NCBI GenBank assembly: GCA_015056625.1 | Contig: SVFY01000005.1 | Location: forward strand, 62,001-126,000 | Direction of reading: 5' to 3' | DNA length: 64,000 nucleotides | Origin: Butyrivibrio sp. | GTDB taxonomy: Bacteria > Bacillota > Clostridia > Lachnospirales > Lachnospiraceae | Part shown: positions 26,630-34,962 of the stretch, piece after piece | Position numbering within the stretch: position 1 is the first letter of the stretch | How the letters are laid out: every line of letters begins with the position of its first letter | The notes under the pieces: generated by a model | What the model was told of the DNA's origin: nothing | The model's input: the letters and a program-made list of their open reading frames with translations, nothing else | Database searches by the model: none | Program-made: the position numbers and the translations under genes

Positions 26630-27409
26630 ATGGGAGAAGTAATAGTAATAACATCAGGCAAGGGAGGCGTTGGAAAAACAACTACAACCGCGAACCTTGG
26701 AACAGGGCTTGCCAAGCTTGGCAAAAAAGTAGTTCTTATTGATACAGATATAGGACTTAGAAACCTTGACGTGGTAATGGGACTTGAAAACAGGATCGTA
26801 TATAATCTTGTTGACGTTATAGAAGGTAATTGCAAGAGAAATCAGGCTCTTATCAAGGATAAGAAGTATGAGACTCTTTTCCTTTTGCCTGCTGCCCAGA
26901 CCAAGGATAAGACAAGTGTAACACCTGAGCAGATGAAGAAGCTTACAGATGAGCTCAAGGAAGAGTTTGACTACATCATCCTTGATTGTCCTGCAGGTAT
27001 TGAGCAGGGCTTTAAGAATGCCATTGCAGGAGCAGACAGAGCACTGGTTGTTACAACACCTGAAGTTTCTGCTGTAAGAGATGCAGACAGGATCATTGGC
27101 CTTCTTGAGGCAAATGAGATCAAAAAGCCTCAGCTTATTGTAAACAGGCTCCGCCCAGACATGATAAAGAGGGGCGACATGATGTCTGCTGAAGATGTTG
27201 TTGACATTTTGGCAATTGAGCTTATTGGCCAGGTTCCAGATGACGAAAACATCGTCGTTGCAACAAACAACGGTGAACCACTGGTTGGAGACAGCTCTCT
27301 TGCTGGACAAGCTTATATGAATATCTGCAGAAGAGTAACTGGAGAAAATGTACCATTTTTGGATCTTGAAGCCAAAAAGGGTCTCTTCTCATGGTTCAAA
27401 AAGAAATAA
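26630..27409 (+). CDS. minD: Septum site-determining ATPase MinD
   Basis: MinD is the membrane-cycling ATPase that carries MinC and responds to MinE. It has the deviant Walker A SGKGGVGKTTT (Lys16 in the P-loop), DTDIGLRNLDVVMGLE, and the switch DCPAGIEQGF. The C-terminal amphipathic membrane anchor GLFSWFKKK closes the 259-residue protein. It is encoded between minC and minE, so the oscillating MinCDE system, rather than a DivIVA-fixed system, is indicated. Confidence 0.97.
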   Translation: MGEVIVITSGKGGVGKTTTTANLGTGLAKLGKKVVLIDTDIGLRNLDVVMGLENRIVYNLVDVIEGNCKRNQALIKDKKYETLFLLPAAQTKDKTSVTPEQMKKLTDELKEEFDYIILDCPAGIEQGFKNAIAGADRALVVTTPEVSAVRDADRIIGLLEANEIKKPQLIVNRLRPDMIKRGDMMSAEDVVDILAIELIGQVPDDENIVVATNNGEPLVGDSSLAGQAYMNICRRVTGENVPFLDLEAKKGLFSWFKKK

Positions 27410-27424
27410 TTGGAGGGCAAATAG

Positions 27425-27703
27425 GTGAAAATAACTGATATTTTCAAGAAAAAGTCATCTAGCGACGTCGCAAAAGATCGCCTTAAGCTCGTACTTGTTT
27501 CTGACAGAGCCAGCTGCTCACCCGAGCTTATGCAGAGGATCAGAAGTGATATCATAGAAGTTTTATCCAAGTATGCTGAGATTGATATGGACGGTATAGA
27601 TATCAATTTTACCCAGATGGATACAGAGGATAATACTACAGGTACTGTTCCAGCTCTTTACGCTAATATTCCTATAAAAAAAATGAACCACAACGTAAAA
27701 TAA
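27425..27703 (+). CDS. minE: Cell division topological specificity factor MinE
   Basis: MinE stimulates MinD ATPase and drives oscillation. The 92-residue protein has the N-terminal membrane/MinD-binding segment (KITDIFKKKSS), ASKDRL-like KDRLKLVLVSDRA contact helix, and the C-terminal dimer domain with MQRIRSDIIEVLSKYAEID. The start is GTG at 27425 after GGAGGGCAAATAG. Its end is one base before the next ATG. Confidence 0.95.
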   Translation: MKITDIFKKKSSSDVAKDRLKLVLVSDRASCSPELMQRIRSDIIEVLSKYAEIDMDGIDINFTQMDTEDNTTGTVPALYANIPIKKMNHNVK

Positions 27704-27704
27704 A

Positions 27705-30122
27705 ATGGACTATTTGAATGTAGGGCTTACCCAGCAGGAGGCAAAGAGCCTCTATGAGGAGGGTAAGGGCAATGTACAAATCGATAGTATAGGCAAGACC
27801 AATTTAGATATTATCAAGGAAAATGTATTTACATACTTTAACTTGATATTCTTTATCATGGCTGTGCTTCTTATTGTATCGGGAGCTTTCAATTCACTGA
27901 CGTTTCTTCCGGTTATTATTTGTAATTCCCTGATCGGTATTTTTCAGGGAATAAAAGCCAAGAATGTTTTAGATAAGCTCAAGGTCTTAAATCAGTCATC
28001 AGTGGAAGTTATTCGAGATGGCACAGAGCGGATGCTTACTATTGACAAGCTGGTACTTGGCGATGTGATAGTTCTTTCTGCAGGAAGTCAGATTTGTGCT
28101 GACGCAGAAGTTATCGATGGAGAGATTACTGTTAATGAAGCGCTTCTTACTGGTGAAGCAGATGAGATAACCAAGAAAAGCGGAAGCGAGCTGATGTCAG
28201 GAAGCTTTGTGGTGTCTGGTAAATGTCTTGCCAGGCTTACAAAGGTTGGGATGGATTCCTACATCTCACAACTCATGCTTAAGGCAAAAAAGATGCCTTC
28301 TTCAGAGCAGTCCGAGATGGTAAGGTCTATAAATAAGATTGTAGCTTTTGCTGGAATCATCATTATTCCAATTGGTATATCTCTTTTTATCCAGAGCTTC
28401 TATATTCAGGGGAATTCCTTTGCAGAGAGCGTTCCTTCAATGGTGGCAGCTCTTATTGGAATGATACCTGAGGGGCTTTACCTTCTTTTAAGTATAACCC
28501 TGGGCCTTAGCACAATGAGACTTGCCAAAGAAAGGGTCATGCTCCATGACATGAGAAGCATTGAATCTCTTGCCCGTGTCGATACCATCTGCGTGGACAA
28601 AACTGGCACTATTACAGATAACAGTATGCTGGTTGCTGAGACGGTTTTGGCAGATGGAAGCACAGACGAGGATTCGATCAATTACTATGATAATCTGATC
28701 GCTGACTATATTGGATGTGTTCCGGATGACAATATAACAATGCGTGCGCTGGAGGACTACTTTCCTATCAGGAACAGCAGAACCTGCGTATCATTCCATG
28801 CTTTTTCTTCAAAGCATAAATATAGCGCTGTGCAGTTTACCGATGGTACATATGTCCTTGGCGCGCCTGAGTTTGTTTTAAGAGATAGCTATGAAAGCTA
28901 CCAGGATGTAATTTCAGGATTTGCAAAAAGAGGACTAAGGGTACTTTGTTTTGCAGCTTATTATGGCGGCGCTGATGGAAGCCCTATTATTGATGAATCC
29001 TCTGATAACATTTCGTTAGATGTACCAAGTAATTCATTGGAAGGCGCAAAGACAGTTCCTTTAGTGTTCATTCTTTTGCAAAATCCAATAAGAGAAGCTG
29101 CCAGATCTACATTTAAATACTTTAAAAAGCAGGGCGTAGAAGTAAAGGTCATTTCTGGAGACAATCCTCTTACGGTTTCTGAAGTTGCTAAAAATGCTGG
29201 AATTGATAAGGCGGAGAGATATGTTGATGCAAGTACACTGCAGGACGAAGAAATCAAAGATGCTGTCAGAAAATACAACGTTTTTGGCAGAGTATCTCCC
29301 GAGCAGAAGCAGAAGATTGTAAGAGCTTTGAAAAAAGATGGCCACACAGTAGCTATGACCGGTGATGGAGTCAATGATATACTTGCCATGAAGGATGCTG
29401 ACTGCTCAATTGCAATGGCAGCTGGATCAGAAGCAGCTGTACAGGCAGCCCAGGTTGTTCTTATGGACTCTGATTTTGCTAAAATGCCTAAGATAGTTGG
29501 CGAAGGTAGAAGAAATATCAACAACATTGAAAGAACAGCAACACTGTTTTTGGTAAAAAATATTTTTTCACTGCTTTTAGCTGTATTCTCTATCATAAAT
29601 GTTTGGACTTATCCCCTTCAACCATCGCAGATCACTATGGTGAGCCTTGTAAATATAGGTATTCCAGGATTCTTTCTGGCAATGGAGCCAAACAATAAAA
29701 GAGTTGAAGGGCATTTTCTTATTAAGGTCCTGCTTAAGGCAATGCCAGCAGCACTTACAGACTTTTTTGCAATAGCAGCCTTAGTTGTTTTTGGTAACAC
29801 CTTTGGAGTGTCTTCCGATGATGTTTCTGTTGCTGCAACCTTCCTATTGGCAATTGTAGGATTTATCATACTTGCAAATGTATCTGCGCCTCTTAACAGA
29901 TATAGGATCAAGGTCATTTCAGGTTGTATAGTTGCAATGATCTTAGGAGCGATTTTCTTTCATGATCTGTTCTCAATCAGCTATGTATCTGTAGAGTGCA
30001 TAATGCTTTTTGTTCTTTTTGCGATAGCCACTGAGCCTTTTATGAGATACCTTACACTTATATTCAGTGCAGTAGAGCACAGAATGCAGAAAGTATTTAA
30101 TCAAAATAAAGCAAAAATTTAA
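27705..30122 (+). CDS. P-type cation-transporting ATPase, CtpE-like
   Basis: This 805-residue P-type ATPase has the phosphorylation motif DKTGT with Asp298, the actuator TGEADEI loop near residue 150, the nucleotide-domain hinge TGDGVNDILAMKDADCSIAM near 550, and about ten membrane helices (two pairs before the catalytic core and six at the end). It lacks N-terminal CxxC metal-binding domains and the CPC motif of heavy-metal pumps. The PEGL motif in TM4 (IPEGLYLLLS) fits Ca2+/Mn2+-type pumps and CtpE-like enzymes. The exact ion is inferred only. It starts one base after minE, so it is transcribed with minCDE; a functional link to division is not evident. Confidence 0.85.
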   Translation: MDYLNVGLTQQEAKSLYEEGKGNVQIDSIGKTNLDIIKENVFTYFNLIFFIMAVLLIVSGAFNSLTFLPVIICNSLIGIFQGIKAKNVLDKLKVLNQSSVEVIRDGTERMLTIDKLVLGDVIVLSAGSQICADAEVIDGEITVNEALLTGEADEITKKSGSELMSGSFVVSGKCLARLTKVGMDSYISQLMLKAKKMPSSEQSEMVRSINKIVAFAGIIIIPIGISLFIQSFYIQGNSFAESVPSMVAALIGMIPEGLYLLLSITLGLSTMRLAKERVMLHDMRSIESLARVDTICVDKTGTITDNSMLVAETVLADGSTDEDSINYYDNLIADYIGCVPDDNITMRALEDYFPIRNSRTCVSFHAFSSKHKYSAVQFTDGTYVLGAPEFVLRDSYESYQDVISGFAKRGLRVLCFAAYYGGADGSPIIDESSDNISLDVPSNSLEGAKTVPLVFILLQNPIREAARSTFKYFKKQGVEVKVISGDNPLTVSEVAKNAGIDKAERYVDASTLQDEEIKDAVRKYNVFGRVSPEQKQKIVRALKKDGHTVAMTGDGVNDILAMKDADCSIAMAAGSEAAVQAAQVVLMDSDFAKMPKIVGEGRRNINNIERTATLFLVKNIFSLLLAVFSIINVWTYPLQPSQITMVSLVNIGIPGFFLAMEPNNKRVEGHFLIKVLLKAMPAALTDFFAIAALVVFGNTFGVSSDDVSVAATFLLAIVGFIILANVSAPLNRYRIKVISGCIVAMILGAIFFHDLFSISYVSVECIMLFVLFAIATEPFMRYLTLIFSAVEHRMQKVFNQNKAKI

Positions 30123-30182
30123 CCATATTATTATTTTGTGTTATAATAAATAGCATAAAATTCAATTCAGGAGTAAGTTGTA

Positions 30183-30623
30183 ATGGAAAATCAGGATAAA
30201 TATGAATCATTAAAGCTTAGCAATCAGCTTTGCTTCCCACTCTATGCATGTTCAAAGGAGATCATCAGAAAGTATAAGCCATATCTGGATGATATTGATC
30301 TTACTTACACCCAGTATATTGCTATGATGGTGCTTTGGGAGAAGAAGACTGTAAATGTAAAAATGCTTGGCGAATGCTTGTATCTTGATTCCGGAACACT
30401 TACACCTGTACTTAAGAAGCTTGAGTCCAAAGGTTATATCACAAGAGAGAGATCCAGCGAGGATGAGAGGAATCTTGTGGTCTCCATTACTCCTGAAGGA
30501 GAAAAACTCAAGGATAAAGCTTTGTCTATTCCACCTTCAATGGGATCATGTGTAAAGCTTACAGCAGAGGAGTATCAGGTGCTGTATAAGCTTTTATATA
30601 AGATTATTGGAAATGTTAGATAA
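30183..30623 (+). CDS. MarR-family regulator, OhrR-like thiol sensor
   Basis: The 146-residue protein is a winged-helix MarR regulator. It begins with the OhrR signature LSNQLCFPLYACSKEI, with Cys17 at the position of the peroxide-reactive cysteine. The DNA-binding region (about 55-100) shows LGECLYLDSGTLTPVLKKLESKG and the wing RERSSEDERNLVVS. By family it should release DNA upon oxidation by organic hydroperoxides. The usual target ohr is not adjacent, so its regulon is unclear. The ribosome site AGGAG precedes ATG. Confidence 0.88.
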   Translation: MENQDKYESLKLSNQLCFPLYACSKEIIRKYKPYLDDIDLTYTQYIAMMVLWEKKTVNVKMLGECLYLDSGTLTPVLKKLESKGYITRERSSEDERNLVVSITPEGEKLKDKALSIPPSMGSCVKLTAEEYQVLYKLLYKIIGNVR

Positions 30624-30629
30624 TCTTTA

Positions 30630-30657
30630 TTGATTTTTTGTCTCCATGATATATAAT
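30630..30657 (+). promoter_or_regulatory. Sigma-A-type promoter before csoR and the hydrogenase genes
   Basis: TTGATT at 30630-30635, a 16-base spacer and a perfect TATAAT at 30652-30657 lie just after the marR stop. Transcription should begin near 30664, giving a 90-base leader to the csoR-like gene. Confidence 0.75.
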
Positions 30658-30672
30658 GATATTCGGTCAGTT

Positions 30673-30734
30673 GTGCGTTTTCTGTGACTTTTCTTTCTTT
30701 GCTATGCAAAGTCAAAAAATTAACAAAGACGCAC
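30673..30734 (+). promoter_or_regulatory. Nested inverted repeats in the leader of the csoR-like gene
   Basis: GTGCGT (30673-30678) can pair with ACGCAC (30729-30734), and within it CTTTGC (30697-30702) pairs with GCAAAG (30706-30711) around a 3-base loop; GACTTT (30686-30691) with AAAGTC (30708-30713) is an alternative inner stem. The structure lies between the promoter and the ribosome site. It could be an operator or an RNA switch; it does not look like the G-rich CsoR box known in Actinobacteria. Confidence 0.45.
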
Positions 30735-30753
30735 ATTATTTTTGGAGGTTTTT

Positions 30754-31074
30754 ATGAGTTCTCATGTATCTAATGAGGGCACAGGCCACGAGCATCATCA
30801 TCACCATGATCCAGAGCATATGAAGGCCATTGTCAACAGACTATCCAAGGCAATTGGTCATCTGGAATCTGTCAAGAAAATGGTCGAAGATGACAGGGAC
30901 TGTACTGAGGTTCTTGTGCAGCTTGCGGCGGTTCGCTCCGCAATCAATAACTGCGGAAAAGAAATACTTAAGGAACACATGAGCCATTGTATTGTTCATG
31001 CAGTTCAAGACGGCGATGAGAAGGCAATTTCCGATCTCAATGAAGCCGTTGATAAATTTATGAAAAACTCATAA
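30754..31074 (+). CDS. csoR: CsoR/FrmR-family metal-sensing repressor with His-rich N-terminus
   Basis: The 106-residue all-helical protein has the DUF156 fold. The CsoR metal ligands are present with the exact family spacing: Cys in DRDCTEV, His 25 residues later in EHMSHC, and Cys four residues after that (Cys-His-Cys, as in Cu(I)-binding CsoR). In addition the N-terminus has GHEHHHHHDPEHM, a metal-binding stretch that is unusual for copper CsoR and reminiscent of nickel/cobalt handling proteins. ATG 30754 is chosen because GGAGG lies five bases before it. It is directly upstream of the nickel-dependent Ech hydrogenase genes, which suggests a role in metal supply or in control of that operon. 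Confidence 0.85.
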   Translation: MSSHVSNEGTGHEHHHHHDPEHMKAIVNRLSKAIGHLESVKKMVEDDRDCTEVLVQLAAVRSAINNCGKEILKEHMSHCIVHAVQDGDEKAISDLNEAVDKFMKNS

Positions 31075-31110
31075 GTGTTATGAGATTTTAAGTGAAAGGG
31101 GCGAAACACC

Positions 31111-33039
31111 TTGTCTATTCCAATTTTAAGTGTAGTAAACTTTCTAATCCTATTTCCCTTTATCATGGCAGTATTGATCTTCCTCTTAAGAGAAGCTAGT
31201 CCTCTTAGAAGTGCGATCATCATGCTTGGCGGGTTCACCATCATGGCCTGCGCAATTTATGTTGCCGTGAATGTTCTTATTTCAGGGGATGCATCACAGT
31301 TCGTGTATCTTGAACATACACATATTCCTGATACGTTGGCTGTGTGCGGCGAAGTATTCCTTATGCTTCTTGTATGCTTTTTATCTATCAAGTACAAGAA
31401 ATACTACGCAATATTCTTTTCACTGGCAGGAACAATTCCTGTTCTCTGGATGGATCTTACAGGCAGAGCAGTAGAAGGCAATCCTCATGTAAGAATTGAT
31501 ACCTTTGCGGCTGTAATGTATCTCATTGTAGGCGTAGTAGGTATTCTTATCTGCATCTATGCTTCAGGCTATATGAAGGATTACCATCATCATCACACGG
31601 ATGTTGCTGACAGATCCAACTATTTCCTTGCTCTTATGTTTGTTTTCCTTGGAGCAATGTTTGGACTTATCTCATCTGATTCACTTTCCTGGATCTACTT
31701 CTTCTGGGAGATCACATCAGTATGTTCATTCCTCATGATCGGTTATACAAGAACGCAGGAAGCTGTAGACAACTCCTTTAGAGCTCTTTGGATGAACCTT
31801 CTTGGTGGATGTGGCTTTGCAGCAGGTCTTATGATCTGCAATATGGGTCTTGGCATTTCAAATCTTAGCCAGGTAACAGAGGGCGGAGCAGAGCTTATCA
31901 TTGTTCCAGTTACTCTGTTTGCATTTGCTGCTCTTACAAAGAGTGCACAGTTCCCATTCTCAAGATGGCTTCTTGGCGCCATGGTTGCACCTACACCATC
32001 AAGTGCACTTCTTCACTCAGCTACAATGGTTAAGATCGGTGTATATATGCTGATCAGACTTTCACCTGTAATGTATGGAACACTGACAGGTGTAATGATC
32101 ACAGTTATCGGTGGATTTACATTCTTTGCAGCTTCACTTCTTGCTATCACAGTAAGCGATGGCAAAAAGGTGCTTGCTTATTCAACAATTTCAAACCTTG
32201 GACTTATCACAGCATGTGCAGGAACAGGTACACCTGAAGGTGTATGGGCTGCTGTTATGCTGGTTCTTTTCCATGCCGTATCCAAGTCACTTCTGTTCCA
32301 GACAGTTGGTGATATTGAAAACTGCATGCATAGCCGTGATATCGAGGATATGCACGGTCTTATCATCAAGCTTCCAAGACTTGCTTTCATCATGATCATT
32401 GGTATCTGCGGAATGTTCCTTGCGCCATTTGGTATGCTTGTTTCCAAGTGGGCAGCACTTAAGTCCTTCGTTGATTCAGGTTCTGTATGGCTTGTTCTTT
32501 TCCTTGTATTTGGTTCAGGAAGCACTTTGTTCTACTGGGCAAAATGGCTTGGCAAGATCTGTACTGTAATCCATCAGTCCTTTGAGCTTGAGGATATTAC
32601 TCCAAGAAGTGAGATGGTTTCTATTTTCCCTCTTACTTCACTTATCATCATCATGTGCTTTGCATTCCCCTGGATGTCAGGCAACATGATCCAGCCAATC
32701 CTTGACGAGGCATTTCACACCAACATCCCTGATGTTATCGGAGGATCAGATGTTATCATCATGATGATCATGGTTGCTATGGTATTCATGATCCCTATTG
32801 GATCCAGATTCCTGTCAATCGGTAAGAATTCCAAGATGACAATGTCTTATGTTGCTGGTGTAAACGCAGGTGATGACAGACATTATATCGATTCATTTGG
32901 AAAAGAGAGAGCTCTTTACATGTCAAACTGGTACATGAGAGACTACTTTGGTGAAAATAAACTCTTGAACCCTTGCATTTGGGTAGCAGCTGTACTTGTG
33001 GCAGTAATGCTTATCGTAGTAGTAGGAGGTGCTATCTGA
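31111..33039 (+). CDS. echA: Ech-type hydrogenase membrane subunit EchA (NuoL/antiporter-like)
   Basis: EchA is the large ion-translocating membrane subunit of the energy-converting hydrogenase. The 642-residue product has about 16-17 membrane helices. It shows complex I antiporter-subunit motifs such as WIYFFWEITSVCSFLMIGYT and the KSAQFPFSRWLLGAMVAPTPSSALLHSATMV region, which holds the conserved channel Lys and His residues (cited in parts: KSAQFPFSRWLLGAM, PSSALLHSATMV). The start is TTG at 31111 after GAAAGGGG. The end overlaps the echB ATG by one base. Confidence 0.92.
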   Translation: MSIPILSVVNFLILFPFIMAVLIFLLREASPLRSAIIMLGGFTIMACAIYVAVNVLISGDASQFVYLEHTHIPDTLAVCGEVFLMLLVCFLSIKYKKYYAIFFSLAGTIPVLWMDLTGRAVEGNPHVRIDTFAAVMYLIVGVVGILICIYASGYMKDYHHHHTDVADRSNYFLALMFVFLGAMFGLISSDSLSWIYFFWEITSVCSFLMIGYTRTQEAVDNSFRALWMNLLGGCGFAAGLMICNMGLGISNLSQVTEGGAELIIVPVTLFAFAALTKSAQFPFSRWLLGAMVAPTPSSALLHSATMVKIGVYMLIRLSPVMYGTLTGVMITVIGGFTFFAASLLAITVSDGKKVLAYSTISNLGLITACAGTGTPEGVWAAVMLVLFHAVSKSLLFQTVGDIENCMHSRDIEDMHGLIIKLPRLAFIMIIGICGMFLAPFGMLVSKWAALKSFVDSGSVWLVLFLVFGSGSTLFYWAKWLGKICTVIHQSFELEDITPRSEMVSIFPLTSLIIIMCFAFPWMSGNMIQPILDEAFHTNIPDVIGGSDVIIMMIMVAMVFMIPIGSRFLSIGKNSKMTMSYVAGVNAGDDRHYIDSFGKERALYMSNWYMRDYFGENKLLNPCIWVAAVLVAVMLIVVVGGAI

Positions 33040-33908
33040 TGGAATACGGATTTATTATTAAAGCTTTACTTTATTTGATATTAGCACCGCTTCTTGGCGG
33101 ATTATTATCAGGAACTGACAGACTCTTTGCAGCTCGTATGCAGGGAAGACAGGGCCCTCCCATCATTCAGCCCTTTTATGATGTCAACAAGCTCCTTCAC
33201 AAGCAGACCACTGTTGTTAACAGTATCCAGGTCCTCTTTGTAACAGGATACCTTATCATGACAGTGTTTACTGGATGCTTGTTCTTTGGCGGCGGAGATA
33301 TGCTTCTTGTATTCTTTGCGCTTTCAATGTCAGAAGTACTTATGGTCATGGCTGCCTTTTCAACCAACGGACCTTACAGTATCATGGGTGCACAGAGAGA
33401 ACTTCTGCAGATGATGTGCTATGAGCCTATGACACTTCTTGTTGCAATTGGATTTTACTATGCACAGGGAAGCTTCATGGTATCAGACCTTGTAAGAGCT
33501 GATTCACCTGCCATCATCCAGCTTCCAGGCTTTTTTATCGGATTTGTATTTATCCTTATAATCAAGCTTCGTAAGTCACCATTCGATCTTAGTACATCTC
33601 ATCATATGCACCAGGAGATGGTAAAAGGTCTTACGACAGATCTTTCAGGTAGCAATCTTGCTCTCGTTGAGATCGCAGAGTGGTATGACACAGTCCTTAT
33701 GATGGGTATTGTTGGTATGTTCTTTATCACAGCAGATCCTATCAGCAGGGTATGGGCAATAATCGCCATTATTGTTGTATTCTTCATTGAGACACTTATT
33801 GATAATATATTCCCACGAGTTAAGTATATTACAATGCTCAAGGTAACATGGGCTGTAATCCTTGTATTTGCGGGAACAAATCTTTTGATTCTTAATGTAC
33901 TTAAGTAA
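33039..33908 (+). CDS. echB: Ech-type hydrogenase membrane subunit EchB (NuoH-like)
   Basis: EchB anchors the hydrogenase arm to the membrane part, as NuoH does in complex I. ATG 33039 is chosen because AGGAGGT lies eight bases before it and it overlaps the echA stop. The 289-residue protein has about eight membrane helices, the loop motif QGRQGPPIIQPFYDVNKLLHK (cited as GPPIIQPFYDVNKL) and the RKSPFDLSTSHHMHQEMVKG loop that contacts EchE. Transmembrane content and order fit the family. Confidence 0.93.
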   Translation: MEYGFIIKALLYLILAPLLGGLLSGTDRLFAARMQGRQGPPIIQPFYDVNKLLHKQTTVVNSIQVLFVTGYLIMTVFTGCLFFGGGDMLLVFFALSMSEVLMVMAAFSTNGPYSIMGAQRELLQMMCYEPMTLLVAIGFYYAQGSFMVSDLVRADSPAIIQLPGFFIGFVFILIIKLRKSPFDLSTSHHMHQEMVKGLTTDLSGSNLALVEIAEWYDTVLMMGIVGMFFITADPISRVWAIIAIIVVFFIETLIDNIFPRVKYITMLKVTWAVILVFAGTNLLILNVLK

Positions 33909-33927
33909 ATGAAAGGGATGCAAATCA

Positions 33928-34617
33928 ATGAATATAGCTAAATCACCATGGGTGTTACATTATGATGGATCCAGCTGCAATGGCTGTGACATAGAAGTTC
34001 TTGCAACAATGACTCCAATGTATGATGTGGAGAGATTTGGAATAATCAATACAGGTAATCCTAAGCATGCAGATGTTCTGCTCCTCACAGGCGGAATCAA
34101 TGCTCAGACAGCTCCTGTAGTAAGACAGCTTTACAATATGATGCCAGATCCTAAGGTTGTAGTTGCATGCGGAATCTGCGCCTGCGACGGCGGCATCTTT
34201 AAGGACTGTTACAACATCTTAGGAGGTGCAGATAAGGTTGTTCCTGTTGACGTTTATGTTCCAGGATGTGCAGTAAGACCTGAAGCGCTTATTGAAGGCG
34301 TAGTTAAGGCTGTAGGCCTTCTTGAGGAAAAGAGAAAGAAACTTAAAGAATCACTTAAACAGGGCTACTGCTCAGTTGATTACAGCAAGATGGCAATTCA
34401 CATGACTGCTGATGACTACGACCCAGGTAACCAGTATGATGCTGTCCTTACAGAAGAGGCTCTTCGCCAGCAGGCAGAAGAAAAAATCAAAGCTTCAGCA
34501 AAGCCTGTAGTACCAGCTGCTGCAGCTAAGCCAGCAAATCCTGCGCCTGCAGCACCAAAGCCAGCAAATCCGGCACCTGCACAGGCAGCTCCTGCTGAGA
34601 AAGGGGATAATGCATAA
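33928..34617 (+). CDS. echC: Ech-type hydrogenase small subunit EchC (NuoB-like, [4Fe-4S])
   Basis: EchC is the electron-relay subunit next to the Ni-Fe site. The cluster ligands are visible: SSCNGCDIE (Cys17/Cys20), ACGICACDGG (from Cys81) and VPGCAVRPEAL. The family core ends near residue 150. An unusual C-terminal tail (about 185-229) is made of Pro, Ala, Lys and Asn in repeated KPANPAPA units, which is probably disordered. The stop overlaps the echD ATG by one base. Confidence 0.93.
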   Translation: MNIAKSPWVLHYDGSSCNGCDIEVLATMTPMYDVERFGIINTGNPKHADVLLLTGGINAQTAPVVRQLYNMMPDPKVVVACGICACDGGIFKDCYNILGGADKVVPVDVYVPGCAVRPEALIEGVVKAVGLLEEKRKKLKESLKQGYCSVDYSKMAIHMTADDYDPGNQYDAVLTEEALRQQAEEKIKASAKPVVPAAAAKPANPAPAAPKPANPAPAQAAPAEKGDNA

Positions 34618-34949
34618 TGAATACAGAATTTATAAATGTAAATCCTGAGAGCATCATCGATGAGTCTCAGAAGCTTAAATTTGCGGGTTATCATCTTATT
34701 CAGCAGTGTGCTACAAGAGTTCCCGATGCTTATGAGCTTATTTATACTTTTGGCAAGGATCTTGAGATGAAGAATCTCAAGATGACTCTTCCTGAGGACC
34801 AGGAGATCTCAAGTATCACAAGTATTTATCCATGTGCTTTCATATATGAGAACGAGATGCATGATCTGTTCGGTGTTCAGATCAAGATGATCAACATAGA
34901 CTATGAGGGTAAGCTCTATAGAACAGCTATAGAGACACCATTTAAATAA
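34617..34949 (+). CDS. echD: Ech-type hydrogenase subunit EchD (NuoC-like)
   Basis: EchD is the small soluble structural subunit homologous to NuoC. The 110-residue protein has the alpha/beta NuoC fold pattern and the conserved EXEIXDLFG stretch as ENEMHDLFGVQIK (about 80-92). No cofactor ligands are expected. It overlaps echC by one base and is followed after 13 bases by echE with GGAGGG. Confidence 0.9.
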   Translation: MNTEFINVNPESIIDESQKLKFAGYHLIQQCATRVPDAYELIYTFGKDLEMKNLKMTLPEDQEISSITSIYPCAFIYENEMHDLFGVQIKMINIDYEGKLYRTAIETPFK

Positions 34950-34962
34950 TCGGAGGGAAGAG

